Origin: Bordetella genomosp. 5
GTDB lineage: Bacteria; Pseudomonadota; Gammaproteobacteria; Burkholderiales; Burkholderiaceae_B
Assembly: GCF_002261475.1 (NCBI RefSeq)
Contig: NZ_NEVN01000007.1
Location: forward strand, 310,001-374,000
Reading direction: 5' to 3'
DNA length: 64,000 nt
A program made the translations under genes and the position numbers. Of this stretch, positions 24,813 to 35,945 are shown one piece after another. The stretch's first letter is position 1; each line of letters opens with the position of its first letter. The notes under the pieces were generated by a model. That model searched no databases and was not told the DNA's origin. It saw only the letters and a program-made list of their open reading frames with translations.

Positions 24813-26438
24813 TTAAACCGCTCGCACTTTGACGTAGCTGCCAGGCGCCGCCTCGATCGGCGCAAAGCGTGCGTTGCCCAGCTTGCGGCGCGCGGCCACG
24901 CGCGTGCCGCCCTGGCCCGACAGCCACTCGGCCCAATCGGACCACCAGCTGCCTGGGCGCTCTTGCGCCTGCGACAGCCAGGCGTTGGGGTCGCCCGGAA
25001 GGCTTGCGCCCTCGGGAGCGACCCAGTAACTGCGTTTTTTCTTGGCCGGCGGATTGATCACCCCGGCGATGTGCCCCGACGCGCCCAGCACGAAGCGACG
25101 GGGGCCGCGCAGCAGTTGGGTGGAGGCATACGCCGACACCCACGGCACGATGTGGTCTTCGCGCGAGCCGAACAGATATGCCGGCATCTCGAGCCGCGTG
25201 AGATCGATCGGCGTATCGGCGGCCTGCGCGAGGCCCGGCACCTTGAGGTTGTTTTCGAGGTAGGTATTGCGGAAGTACCAGGAAAAAAACGGGCCCGGCA
25301 GATTGGTGCTGTCGGCGTTCCAGAACAGCAGATCGAACGCCGGCGGCGTCTGGCCCTTGAGGTAGTTGTTGACCACGTAGTTCCAGACGAGCTCGTTGGG
25401 CCGCAGGAACGAGAAGGTGGTGGCGAGATCGCGCGCCGGCATCAGGCCGCCCTTGCCGAACTGCTGCTCGCGCACCTGCGCATGCAGCTCGTCGACGAAC
25501 ACCTTCAGCACGCCGGTATCGTGAAAATCCAGCAGCGAGGTCAGCAGCGTGAGCGAAGCCACCGGCTCCTGGCCACGCGCGTGCGCCAGCGCCAGGGCCG
25601 AGGCCAGCATCGTGCCGCCCACGCAGAAGCCGAGCGCATTGACCTGCTTTTCGCCGGTGATCTCGCGCGCCACGTCGAGCGCGCGCAGCACGGCGTCATC
25701 GAGGTAGTCGGACCAGGTGGCCGTGTCGACCCCATCGGCATCCGACGCCAGCGGATTGCGCCACGAAATGATAAAGACCGTGTGGCCCTGCTCGACCGCG
25801 TGCCGCACGAACGAATTCTCGGGCTGCAGGTCGAGGATGTAGTACTTGTTGATGTTGGGAGGCACGATCACCAGCGGCCGGCGGTACACCTTGTCGGTGA
25901 GCGGCGCGTACTGGATCACCTGCATCAGCGGATTCTGGAAGACCACCGAGCCCGCCGTGGTGGCGACGTTGCGGCCGATCTCGAAGTGCGTTTCGTCGGT
26001 CTGCGTGATGCGGCCGCGCTTGATGTCGGCCAGCAGATTGGCCATCCCGGCGCTGAGCACCTTGCCCGCGCTGTCGATGATCGACTGCTGGGCGTCGGGG
26101 TTGAACGCGAGAAAATTGGCGGGCGATAGCGCATCGATCCATTGCATGATCGAAAAGCGCAGACGCTGACGCAGCGGCTCGCTGACCTGCGCGGCATCGA
26201 CCATGCGATTGAGCGCGCGCGCCGACAACAGATAGGCATGCACCATCAGCAGGTGCGGGCCGGCCTTGGCCCAGGCTTCACCGGCGAAGCGGCGATCGGC
26301 AGGCGGCGGCAGGGTGCCCGCCTTGGCCTGCTCGCAAAGGCGCAGCCACTCTCGCGAGAATTCGGCTTGGATGTCTGCCAGAGCGTCCGGTGCCACGCTC
26401 ACCGGGACGGGCCTTGCAGCGGATAGATGGGCGTTCAC
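24813..26438 (-). CDS. phaC: Class I poly(3-hydroxyalkanoate) synthase
   Basis: A 541-aa synthase that polymerises (R)-3-hydroxyacyl-CoA. The lipase-like box GFCVGG places the catalytic Cys at 272, with Asp428 and His456 (SGHI) completing the triad. The N-terminal domain (about 1-190) and the VPPNINKYYILDL segment are typical of class I. It is somewhat shorter than the roughly 589-aa Cupriavidus enzyme. The start is a GTG at 26438 preceded by AAGG. It heads the phaC-phaB-phaR unit; phaA (beta-ketothiolase) is not in the window. Confidence 0.95.
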   Translation of the reverse strand: MNAHLSAARPVPVSVAPDALADIQAEFSREWLRLCEQAKAGTLPPPADRRFAGEAWAKAGPHLLMVHAYLLSARALNRMVDAAQVSEPLRQRLRFSIMQWIDALSPANFLAFNPDAQQSIIDSAGKVLSAGMANLLADIKRGRITQTDETHFEIGRNVATTAGSVVFQNPLMQVIQYAPLTDKVYRRPLVIVPPNINKYYILDLQPENSFVRHAVEQGHTVFIISWRNPLASDADGVDTATWSDYLDDAVLRALDVAREITGEKQVNALGFCVGGTMLASALALAHARGQEPVASLTLLTSLLDFHDTGVLKVFVDELHAQVREQQFGKGGLMPARDLATTFSFLRPNELVWNYVVNNYLKGQTPPAFDLLFWNADSTNLPGPFFSWYFRNTYLENNLKVPGLAQAADTPIDLTRLEMPAYLFGSREDHIVPWVSAYASTQLLRGPRRFVLGASGHIAGVINPPAKKKRSYWVAPEGASLPGDPNAWLSQAQERPGSWWSDWAEWLSGQGGTRVAARRKLGNARFAPIEAAPGSYVKVRAV

Positions 26439-26596
26439 TTCGACACCTTGTTATCGGAACTGCGCGAGTTGATGGTGCATGGCAGCGTCGATCACTGTCA
26501 ATGCGGGTATACCTAGGATAATGCATCCGGCGCCCTGCCCTGCGGCGCCGCACGCACGGCACGGGCCGTGAAAATGCTGCGCTGCCTTGGCAGCGA

Positions 26597-27361
26597 TCAA
26601 AGCGGCCGCAACCAGGCGAGCAATGCCATGCGTCCGGTGACGCGATCGCGCCGGTACGAAAAGAACCGCGCCGGGTCACTGACCGTGCACAGGCCGCTCA
26701 GTTCGACCTCGGCCACGCCGGCGCGCCGCAGGCGCAGCCGCGCCAATGCGGGCAGATCGGCCAGCCACTTGCCGGAGATGCCCGGCCGTGGCGTGAAGCA
26801 CGCGGCGGCCTCCGGACCGTCGGCGGCGAAGGCCTCGAGCACGTCGGCGCCCACCTCGAAATGCGCCGCGCCGATGCCCGGGCCGACCCACGCGCGAAAG
26901 TCGCGCGCCGCGGGGGCCTTGGCCTGCATGGCGGCCATCGTGTTTTCGAGCACGCCGCCGGCCAGACCGCGCCAGCCCGCGTGGGCGGCACCCAATACGG
27001 TGCCGGCCGCGTCCGCGATCACCACCGGCAGACAATCGGCCACCATGACGGCCAGCACCTGCCCCGGCCGGGTGGTGACGCTCGCATCGGCAGCGATCTC
27101 GCCCTCGGGCGCCGGTCCGTCGGCATCGTGCACCTCGGCGCCGTGCACCTGACGCAGCCAGCGCGGCTCGCCCGCAACGGCGGCGCGCACGCGCCGACGG
27201 TTCTCCGCCACGACCTCGGGTGCGTCGTCGGCCCGGATGCCGAGATTGAGACTGGCGTGAGGCCCCTGCCCGGCGCCACCGGCGCGCGTGGTGCAGAAAT
27301 ACTCGACGCCGGTCCAGGCCGCGCCGCTCACCACCGGCAAGCCGGCCACTATGCGTTCCAT
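26597..27361 (-). CDS. pgeF: Peptidoglycan editing factor PgeF (YfiH family)
   Basis: A 254-aa cytoplasmic protein of the PgeF/YfiH (DUF152, once called laccase-like) family, which removes wrongly incorporated Ser from peptidoglycan precursors. The zinc-site motifs ADCLPVV and AAHAGWRGL are present, along with a conserved Cys near the C-terminal third. The ATG at 27361 lies inside the end of rluD (13-base overlap), the common rluD-pgeF arrangement. The longer frame upstream is inside rluD and is rejected. Confidence 0.92.
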   Translation of the reverse strand: MERIVAGLPVVSGAAWTGVEYFCTTRAGGAGQGPHASLNLGIRADDAPEVVAENRRRVRAAVAGEPRWLRQVHGAEVHDADGPAPEGEIAADASVTTRPGQVLAVMVADCLPVVIADAAGTVLGAAHAGWRGLAGGVLENTMAAMQAKAPAARDFRAWVGPGIGAAHFEVGADVLEAFAADGPEAAACFTPRPGISGKWLADLPALARLRLRRAGVAEVELSGLCTVSDPARFFSYRRDRVTGRMALLAWLRPL

Positions 27362-28311
27362 GTGATCGTCTCCTGTACGGCGCTCATGTCGGCCGGCACG
27401 GGCGCCTGAAAGCTCACTTCGCCGCCGCCACCGGGATCGTCGAAATGCAGGGCACGCGCGTGCAGCATCTGCCGCTGCGCGCCCGCCAGCGGCTTGCCGC
27501 CGTAGGTGGCGTCGGCCAGCAGCGGATGGCCGAGGCTGGCGATATGGACGCGAATTTGATGCGTGCGGCCGGTTTCGAGGCGGCACACGATTTCGGTGAC
27601 GCGCTCGCCTGCCGGCGCCGTGCCGCGGCGTTGGGGTTGGTAGTGCGTGATGGCGGGCTTGGGCGCCACCGGGCGCTCCACGCTCATGCGCACCGGCACC
27701 CGCGGATCCCGACCGATGGGTCGGTCGACGGTGCCGGAGGCCGTGAGCCAGCCGTGCGCCAGCGCCACATATTCGCGGCCCATGGAGCGGGCCTGCAGCT
27801 GACGCACCAGATGCGTCTGCGCGACATCGTTGCGCGCCACCACCATCAGGCCGGAAGTGTCTTTGTCGAGGCGGTGCACGATGCCGGCCCGGGCCACGCG
27901 GGCCAGTTCCGGGTATCGGTGCAACAGGCCGTTGAGCAGGGTGCCGCTCCAGTTGCCCGCGCCGGGATGCGTCACCAGGCCGGCCGGCTTGTTGACCACG
28001 ATCCAGTCGGGGCTGTCGGCGATCACGCGGAACTCGACGGGCTCGGGCGCGAACGCCTGGCTTTCGGGGGAGGCCTGCTCCCAGACGGTGAGCACGTCAC
28101 CGGGGCCGACCGTCTGGCGCACCTTGGCCGGTTTGCCGTTGACCTGCACATGCCCATCCTCGATCCAGCCCTGCAGACGGCTGCGGGAATGGTCCGGCAA
28201 AAGCCCCGCCAGGACCTTGTCGAGCCGGTCGGCCCGGACCGTTTCGGGCACCGTGAGCAGCTGGGGTTCGTCGTCGGAAAGCGCTTCTGCGCTGACGGCT
28301 GTATCAGACAT
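27349..28311 (-). CDS. rluD: 23S rRNA pseudouridine synthase RluD
   Basis: A 320-aa enzyme that isomerises uridines of 23S rRNA helix 69 (positions 1911/1915/1917 in E. coli). An S4 RNA-binding domain covers about 20-80. The catalytic motif HRLDKDTSG is at 146-154, with Asp149 as nucleophile. It is divergent from bamD and overlaps pgeF downstream, the conserved bamD/rluD/pgeF neighbourhood of many proteobacteria, which supports RluD over RluA/RluC. Confidence 0.93.
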   Translation of the reverse strand: MSDTAVSAEALSDDEPQLLTVPETVRADRLDKVLAGLLPDHSRSRLQGWIEDGHVQVNGKPAKVRQTVGPGDVLTVWEQASPESQAFAPEPVEFRVIADSPDWIVVNKPAGLVTHPGAGNWSGTLLNGLLHRYPELARVARAGIVHRLDKDTSGLMVVARNDVAQTHLVRQLQARSMGREYVALAHGWLTASGTVDRPIGRDPRVPVRMSVERPVAPKPAITHYQPQRRGTAPAGERVTEIVCRLETGRTHQIRVHIASLGHPLLADATYGGKPLAGAQRQMLHARALHFDDPGGGGEVSFQAPVPADMSAVQETITWNA

Positions 28312-28364
28312 GGAGACAAATCATATAATCAGCCCAGCATGCTAACACCAAGGAAACGACTCTC

Positions 28365-29213
28365 GTGATTCTCCGCCACGCTGCTCCTACGAATACCGCC
28401 CCTCGAAAAGGGGCGGTCCTTGCCGCGGCAATCGCGCTGGCCGGCGTTCTGCTCGTCTCCGGTTGCGGCGGCGCCGACACCAAGTACGACAAGACCGCCG
28501 GCTGGAGTGCCGAGCAACTCTACGCCGATGCCAAAGAAGAAGTTTCCGCTGGCAACTGGAACGAAGCGCGCGAACGCCTGACCGCGATCGAGAGCCGCTA
28601 TCCGTTCGGAACCTACGCCCAGCAGGCCTTGATCGAACTGGCCTACGTCAACTGGAAAGACGGCGAAAACGAACAGGCCCTGGCTGCCTGCGACCGCTTC
28701 CAGCAGCTCTACCCGAACCATCCCGGCACGGACTACGTTCTGTACCTCAAGGGTCTGGTCAGCTTCACGCCGGCCAGCGCTTTCATGAGCAACCTGACGG
28801 GTCAGGATCCGGCCGAGCGCGACCCCAAGGGCCTGCGCGCGTCCTACGATGCCTTCGGCGAGCTGGTCAAACGCTATCCCGAAAGCAAGTACACGCCCGA
28901 TGCGCAAAAGCGCATGACCTGGCTCGTGAACGCGATCGCGATGAACGAAGTCTACGTCGCCCGCTACTACTACGAGCGCGGCGCCTACGTGGCCGCGGCC
29001 AGCCGCGCCCAGACGGTCATCACCGACTTCGAGGGCGCCCCCGCCACCGAAGAGGCGCTGTACCTGCTGGTGCTGTCGTACGACAAGCTCAACATGACCC
29101 AGCTGCGCGACGACGCCAAGCGCGTGCTCGACCAGAACTTCCCCAACAGCCAGTTCAACCAAAAGGGCCTGGCCGCGGACAAGAGCTGGTGGAACCCCTT
29201 CAGCTGGCGCTGA
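28365..29213 (+). CDS. bamD: Outer membrane assembly lipoprotein BamD
   Basis: A 282-aa lipoprotein of the BAM complex, which folds beta-barrel proteins into the outer membrane. The lipobox LLVSGC gives the lipidated Cys at 34. TPR-type helical repeats follow (about 50-265), with the typical AEQLYADAKEEV and ESRYPFGTYAQQA motifs. The start is a GTG at 28365 preceded by AAGGAAA. It is divergent from rluD and is followed by a strong terminator. Confidence 0.95.
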   Translation: MILRHAAPTNTAPRKGAVLAAAIALAGVLLVSGCGGADTKYDKTAGWSAEQLYADAKEEVSAGNWNEARERLTAIESRYPFGTYAQQALIELAYVNWKDGENEQALAACDRFQQLYPNHPGTDYVLYLKGLVSFTPASAFMSNLTGQDPAERDPKGLRASYDAFGELVKRYPESKYTPDAQKRMTWLVNAIAMNEVYVARYYYERGAYVAAASRAQTVITDFEGAPATEEALYLLVLSYDKLNMTQLRDDAKRVLDQNFPNSQFNQKGLAADKSWWNPFSWR

Positions 29214-29231
29214 GCCCCGCGCAGTTCATGT

Positions 29232-29271
29232 AAAAGGCCTCGCAACCCAAGGGTTGCGAGGCCTTTTGTTT
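29232..29271. terminator. Bidirectional terminator between bamD and the helicase gene
   Basis: A 17-bp perfect stem (29232-29248 with 29251-29267), a two-base loop in the DNA reading and a T-rich end. The AAAA start of the stem gives Ts on the other strand, so it can serve both converging genes. Confidence 0.9.
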
Positions 29272-29318
29272 GGCAGGCGCGACCGGGTCCAGCGGGTGCG
29301 CCTGAGACGGCGCGCGGC

Positions 29319-31400
29319 TCAGTCGCTGCTCTCGGCCTTGCGCTCCAGAAAAGCCAGCGCTTCGTTCAGCTCGCGCGTGCGGGCAAACGGCGGCAGGCCG
29401 CGCCACAGGCGCTTGCCGTAGGGCTTCTCGACCAGGCGCGCGTCGCCCACCATCAGGACGCCCCAATCGGACTCGGTGCGGATCAAGCGCCCTGCCCCCT
29501 GCTTGAGCGAGATCGCGGCTTCCGGCAGCTGATACTCGGCGAACGGATTGCCGCCTTCGGCACGGCAGGCACGCAGCCGCGCCTCGATGACCGGATCGTC
29601 GGGCGGCGCGAACGGCAGCTTGTCGATCGCCACCAGCGTGAGGATGTCGCCAGGTAGGTCGATGCCTTCCCAGAAGCTCTGGCTGCCCACCAGCACCGGG
29701 TGCTTCAGCTTGGCGAAGCGCTCGAGCAGGTCGCGGCGCGTGGACTGGCCCTGGCGCAGCAGGGGCCAGTCGTGGCCGGCATCCTCGAAGGCATCGGCGA
29801 GCAGGTCGGCGACGCGCTCGACCGCACGCAGCGTGGTGCACAGCACCAGCGCGCCGCCGGGGCTTGCCTCGAGCAGCGGCATCAGGGTTTCGACAAAGCG
29901 CCCCACGAACTGCGGCGCGTGCGGCTCGGGCATGTCGCGCGGCACGAACAGCAGGCCCTGGCTCGGATAGTCGAACGGCGACTCCCATTTGCCGGTGCGC
30001 GCGCCCTCCAGGCCGAGCTGACGCAGAAAATGCTGGAAATCGCCCTGCACCGACAGCGTGGCCGAGGTCATGACCCAGGCCTGATCGCCCTTGCGGTAGC
30101 GCGAGAACGCCTTGGCCACCGAAAGCGGCGCGGCGTGCAGGCGCACGTGATGCTGCCCCTGCTCGACCCAGCGCACGGCCGGACCGCTCCAGCTGTGCTG
30201 GGCCTGATCGGCCAGCGCGGCGATCTCGCTCGCCACGGCGGGCGAGGTGTCTTCGGGCAGGTTGATGTCCTGGCCGAAACCGTCGTCGTCGGCGCCGGGC
30301 GCGCCATGCCGCGCCGGCGTGGCCCAGCGCGACAGACGCAGCGACAGGCCCGCCCCGGCGCGCGCGGCCGCCATCAGATCGGGATGCTTTTCGGCCACGC
30401 CGGTGAGCGCGCGGGTGGCCGCGTCGACGACTTCGCGCAGATGCGCCAGCGCCACGTCGAACTCCGCGGCATTGGGGATGGCCTCGAAGGTGGCCTTGCG
30501 GCCGGGCATCTGCTCCAGCGGCGCACAGACGAGGCGCAGTTCGCGCGCGGCGGTCTCGACCTGGCGGCTCACGTCGCTCCATTTGGCGGCCTCGCGCGCA
30601 TAGGCGAGGCCCGCGGCTTCGAGGGTGCGGCCAAAATCGAGCAACTGGTGCGTCGAGACGCTGCTGCCCAGGAAACGCGTGGCGGTGTCGGGCAACTGAT
30701 GCGCTTCGTCGAAGATGACCGTATCGACTTCGGGCAGCAGGTCCGTGACACCCTCTTCGCGCAACACCAGGTCGGCCATGAAGAGGGCGTGGTTGACGAC
30801 CACGACGTCGGCCTCCTGCGCCGCCCGGCGTGCCTTCACGACGAAGCAGTCGCGAATGCGCGGGCACTCCTGGCCCAGGCAGTTTTCGCGCGTGGAGGTC
30901 ACGCGTTGCCAGATCTCCGCGTCTTCGGGGATCTGCGCCAGATCGGAGCGGTCGCCCGTTTTGGTGATGCCCGCGAAGACCTGGATCTTGCGCAACTGGG
31001 CGACTTCGGAGCGCGACTTGAGCGCGCGTTCGTCGCCCTGCAGGCGGTCGAGGTGGTAATGACAGACGTAGTTGCCCCGGCCCTTGAGCAGCGCGGCCGT
31101 GACCGGTGCGCCCAGCGCGGCGCGCACGCGCGGCAGGTCGCGCGCATAGAGCTGGTCTTGCAGCGTGCGGGTGCCGGTGGAGATCAGCACCTTGCCGCCC
31201 TGCACGAACGCCGGCACGAGATAGGCCCAGGTTTTGCCCGTGCCGGTACCGGCCTCGGCCACCAGGGTGGCGCGATCGACGATGGCCTCCTCGATGGCTT
31301 GAGCCAGCGCCACCTGGGCGGGCCGCGAGCGGTAGCCCGGCATGGCTTGCGCCAGCGGGCCGTCGTCGGCGAAGAATTCCGAAATGTTCAGGTCCAGCAT
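29319..31400 (-). CDS. DinG/YoaA-type XPD-like Fe-S DNA helicase
   Basis: A 693-aa superfamily 2 helicase. Walker A is GTGTGKTW (about 51-58) and the DEAH box is at 231-234. Four Cys at 113, 174, 179 and 185 match the XPD-type 4Fe-4S cluster between motifs I and II. The C-terminal half has the SFWEGIDLPGD and QGAGRLIRTESDWG motifs. Such 5'-to-3' helicases resolve R-loops or damaged structures. Without phylogeny I cannot choose between DinG and YoaA. It converges on bamD and is divergent from tex. Confidence 0.92.
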   Translation of the reverse strand: MLDLNISEFFADDGPLAQAMPGYRSRPAQVALAQAIEEAIVDRATLVAEAGTGTGKTWAYLVPAFVQGGKVLISTGTRTLQDQLYARDLPRVRAALGAPVTAALLKGRGNYVCHYHLDRLQGDERALKSRSEVAQLRKIQVFAGITKTGDRSDLAQIPEDAEIWQRVTSTRENCLGQECPRIRDCFVVKARRAAQEADVVVVNHALFMADLVLREEGVTDLLPEVDTVIFDEAHQLPDTATRFLGSSVSTHQLLDFGRTLEAAGLAYAREAAKWSDVSRQVETAARELRLVCAPLEQMPGRKATFEAIPNAAEFDVALAHLREVVDAATRALTGVAEKHPDLMAAARAGAGLSLRLSRWATPARHGAPGADDDGFGQDINLPEDTSPAVASEIAALADQAQHSWSGPAVRWVEQGQHHVRLHAAPLSVAKAFSRYRKGDQAWVMTSATLSVQGDFQHFLRQLGLEGARTGKWESPFDYPSQGLLFVPRDMPEPHAPQFVGRFVETLMPLLEASPGGALVLCTTLRAVERVADLLADAFEDAGHDWPLLRQGQSTRRDLLERFAKLKHPVLVGSQSFWEGIDLPGDILTLVAIDKLPFAPPDDPVIEARLRACRAEGGNPFAEYQLPEAAISLKQGAGRLIRTESDWGVLMVGDARLVEKPYGKRLWRGLPPFARTRELNEALAFLERKAESSD

Positions 31401-31588
31401 CGATGCGGTGGGTGCGCTAAAGTGGCAGGCATTTTAGCGCGCCGTCCTGTAGGGGCCCGGCGCAGCCTCCCCGATTTGACGGGGAAATCCGCCTTTCTGC
31501 CAGAGTGACAGCCATGTCTCGTAACAGGGCGCCACGGGCAGCTTATGGCACAATCCGCCCCTTGTTTTCCCTTTGACGCCGTCTCGAG

Positions 31589-33973
<2,385 letters not shown>

Positions 33974-33988
33974 GCACGCCCAAAACAG

Positions 33989-34027
33989 AAAAGCCGCCAG
34001 GGTGGACACCCCACCTGGCGGCTTTTT
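33989..34027. terminator. Bidirectional terminator between tex and trpS
   Basis: A stem of about 16 bp (AAAAGCCGCCAGG with one bulged G, pairing to CCTGGCGGCTTTT) ends in TTTTTT on the plus strand and TTTTCTGTTTT on the minus strand. It serves both converging genes. Confidence 0.88.
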
Positions 34028-34069
34028 TCATGGCGCGGCGCCGCGGACGCGACGCCGTTGCGATGCGGA

Positions 34070-35416
34070 CTACTGGGCCAGCGAGGCCAGCGCGTCCTGC
34101 ACCTGCACGGCCTGCGCATCGGCGGCCGCCGCATCGGCGGCGGGCGCGCCACGGGCCACTTCGGCGCCGTCCAGGCTCGCCACCACGGCCAGCCCGTCCA
34201 GCGTGACCACCGCCACGCCGGGCTGCTGCAAACGCTTCGTGAGCGCGCCAGCGGCCTTGGGATCGGCATGGCTGCCCGACACCAGCAGCTCGTTGCCGTC
34301 GGCGCCGAGCAGGCGGAAACGGAACGAACCGTCGTCGTCGCGGAAGCTGACGAAGCGTGCGCCCTTGGCCGCCTTCTTGGCGCCCGCGGCCGCCTGGACC
34401 GGGCCGCTGGTGAGGTTGCGCAGGCCCACGGCCTCACGCAGTGCCTCGATGGCGGGTTGAGCCAGCTTGCGCGCCTTCTGGGCGCCGGCCTGCAGAATCT
34501 CTTCGATACGGCCGGGGTTGGAGATCAGCGCATCGTAGCGGTCGCGCATCGGCGCGATGTCCTGCTCCAGGCGCTGGATCAGCGCTTCCTTGGCGTCGCC
34601 CCAGCCCATGCCGTCGGCCAGTTGCGCGCGCAACTGGGCCGATTCGGCCTGGCTGGCGAAGGCGCGGTAGATCGTGAACAGATGCGCGCTGTCGGCATCC
34701 TTGGCCTCGCCCGGCTGGCGCGAGTCGGTCACGATGCGCGACACCGCCGCGCGCAGCGCGCGGGCGCCACCCTCGAACAGCGGAATCGTGTTGTTGTAGC
34801 TCTTGGACATCTTGCGGCCATCGAGGCCGGGCAAGGTGGCGACCTCTTCTTCGATGACTACATCGGGCAGCACGAAGAACTCGCGGCCGTACAGGTGATT
34901 GAAGCGCTGGGCGATATCGCGCGTCATCTCGATGTGCTGCACCTGATCCCGGCCGACCGGCACCTTGTGCGCGTTGAACATCAGGATGTCCGCCGCCATC
35001 AGAACCGGATACGAGAACAGGCCCATGGTCACGCCGTCATCGGCTTCCACGCCCTTGGCGGTGTTCTGGTCGACCGACGCCTTGTAGGCATGGGCACGAT
35101 TCATCAGGCCCTTGCCGGTCACGCACATCAGCAACCAGCACAGCTCCGGAATCTCGGGAATGTCGGATTGGCGATAGAAGGTCGCGCGATCGGTGTCCAG
35201 GCCGCCGGCCAGCCAGGTGGCCGCGATTTCGAGGCGCGAGCGGGCCACGCGGGCCGGGTCGTCGCACTTGATCAGCGCGTGGTAGTCGGCGAGGAAGAAG
35301 AATGCGTCGACCCCCGGCTGGGTGCTGGCCTGGATGGCCGGGCGGATGGCGCCGGCCCAATTGCCGAGGTGAGGAGTGCCGGTGGTGGTGATGCCAGTGA
35401 GGACGCGGGTGTTCAT
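34070..35416 (-). CDS. trpS: Tryptophanyl-tRNA synthetase with C-terminal DUF1508-like extension
   Basis: A 448-aa class I synthetase that charges tRNA-Trp. The HIGH-type motif is PHLGN with His16, and KMSKS is at about 201-205. The catalytic and anticodon-binding parts end near residue 335, the usual length of bacterial TrpS. The extra 110 residues begin with a Lys/Ala linker and then FRDDDGSFRFRLLGADGNEL (about 355-374), which resembles a DUF1508/YegP repeat, followed by an Ala-rich tail. The ATG at 35416 is preferred over a TTG at 35428. A 14-bp tandem repeat lies upstream. Confidence 0.93.
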   Translation of the reverse strand: MNTRVLTGITTTGTPHLGNWAGAIRPAIQASTQPGVDAFFFLADYHALIKCDDPARVARSRLEIAATWLAGGLDTDRATFYRQSDIPEIPELCWLLMCVTGKGLMNRAHAYKASVDQNTAKGVEADDGVTMGLFSYPVLMAADILMFNAHKVPVGRDQVQHIEMTRDIAQRFNHLYGREFFVLPDVVIEEEVATLPGLDGRKMSKSYNNTIPLFEGGARALRAAVSRIVTDSRQPGEAKDADSAHLFTIYRAFASQAESAQLRAQLADGMGWGDAKEALIQRLEQDIAPMRDRYDALISNPGRIEEILQAGAQKARKLAQPAIEALREAVGLRNLTSGPVQAAAGAKKAAKGARFVSFRDDDGSFRFRLLGADGNELLVSGSHADPKAAGALTKRLQQPGVAVVTLDGLAVVASLDGAEVARGAPAADAAAADAQAVQVQDALASLAQ

Positions 35417-35480
35417 GACGCGAGACAAAGCCTGAGGTGAACGACGATGGGCCTCAGTTTACCGTGCCCACGCCGGTGTC

Positions 35481-35592
35481 GAGGTGCGGCCGGCGCGGTG
35501 CGGCCGGCGAGGCGCGGCCGGCGAGGCGCGGCCGGCGAGGCGCGGCCGGCGAGGCGCGGCCGGCGAGGCGCGGCCGGCGAGGCGCGGCCGGC
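35481..35592. repeat. 14-bp tandem repeat upstream of trpS
   Basis: Six perfect copies of GAGGCGCGGCCGGC fill 35509-35592, and two degenerate copies cover 35481-35508. The period is not a multiple of three and the array lies between the DUF3325 stop and the trpS start, so it is noncoding. Each unit contains the self-complementary GCCGGC/CGGCCG core, so the array can fold or slip. Confidence 0.93.
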
Positions 35593-35614
35593 GAGGCATC
35601 CGATACCGGCGCGC

Positions 35615-35941
35615 TCAGCTCACCCAGGCGAACACGGGCGCCGCGACGGCGCACGCGCCGCCGGCGGCCAGCGCCACGCGCGGCACGTAGGTCAGCGCCC
35701 AGATCAGCAACAGACCCGCGAAGCTGAGGATGCCGATCCATTCGATGGTGCCGTAGCTCCAGCCCCAGGCGTGGGCCGAGGCCATGAGCGACAACGTGAG
35801 GCCGAGCCAGCCCAGCGTGCGCAACAGGAGCTTGTGGCGGCGCGGCAGGCTGCGGTCGAAGACATCTTCGTAGTGGCGGTCCATGCCCAGACACAGCGCG
35901 GCGAATCCCGCGTAGGCCAGGCAGAAAGCGGCGGCGTTCAT
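35615..35941 (-). CDS. DUF3325 small membrane protein of the siderophore-iron locus
   Basis: A 108-aa protein with three predicted membrane helices (about 1-19, 40-62, 65-105) and the DUF3325 pattern CLGMDRHYEDVFDRSLPRRH. It begins seven bases after the PepSY gene, with GAGGTG upstream, so it is the last gene of that operon. The function is unknown. The family is found with PepSY membrane proteins in siderophore loci. Confidence 0.85.
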   Translation of the reverse strand: MNAAAFCLAYAGFAALCLGMDRHYEDVFDRSLPRRHKLLLRTLGWLGLTLSLMASAHAWGWSYGTIEWIGILSFAGLLLIWALTYVPRVALAAGGACAVAAPVFAWVS

Positions 35942-35945
35942 GTCA

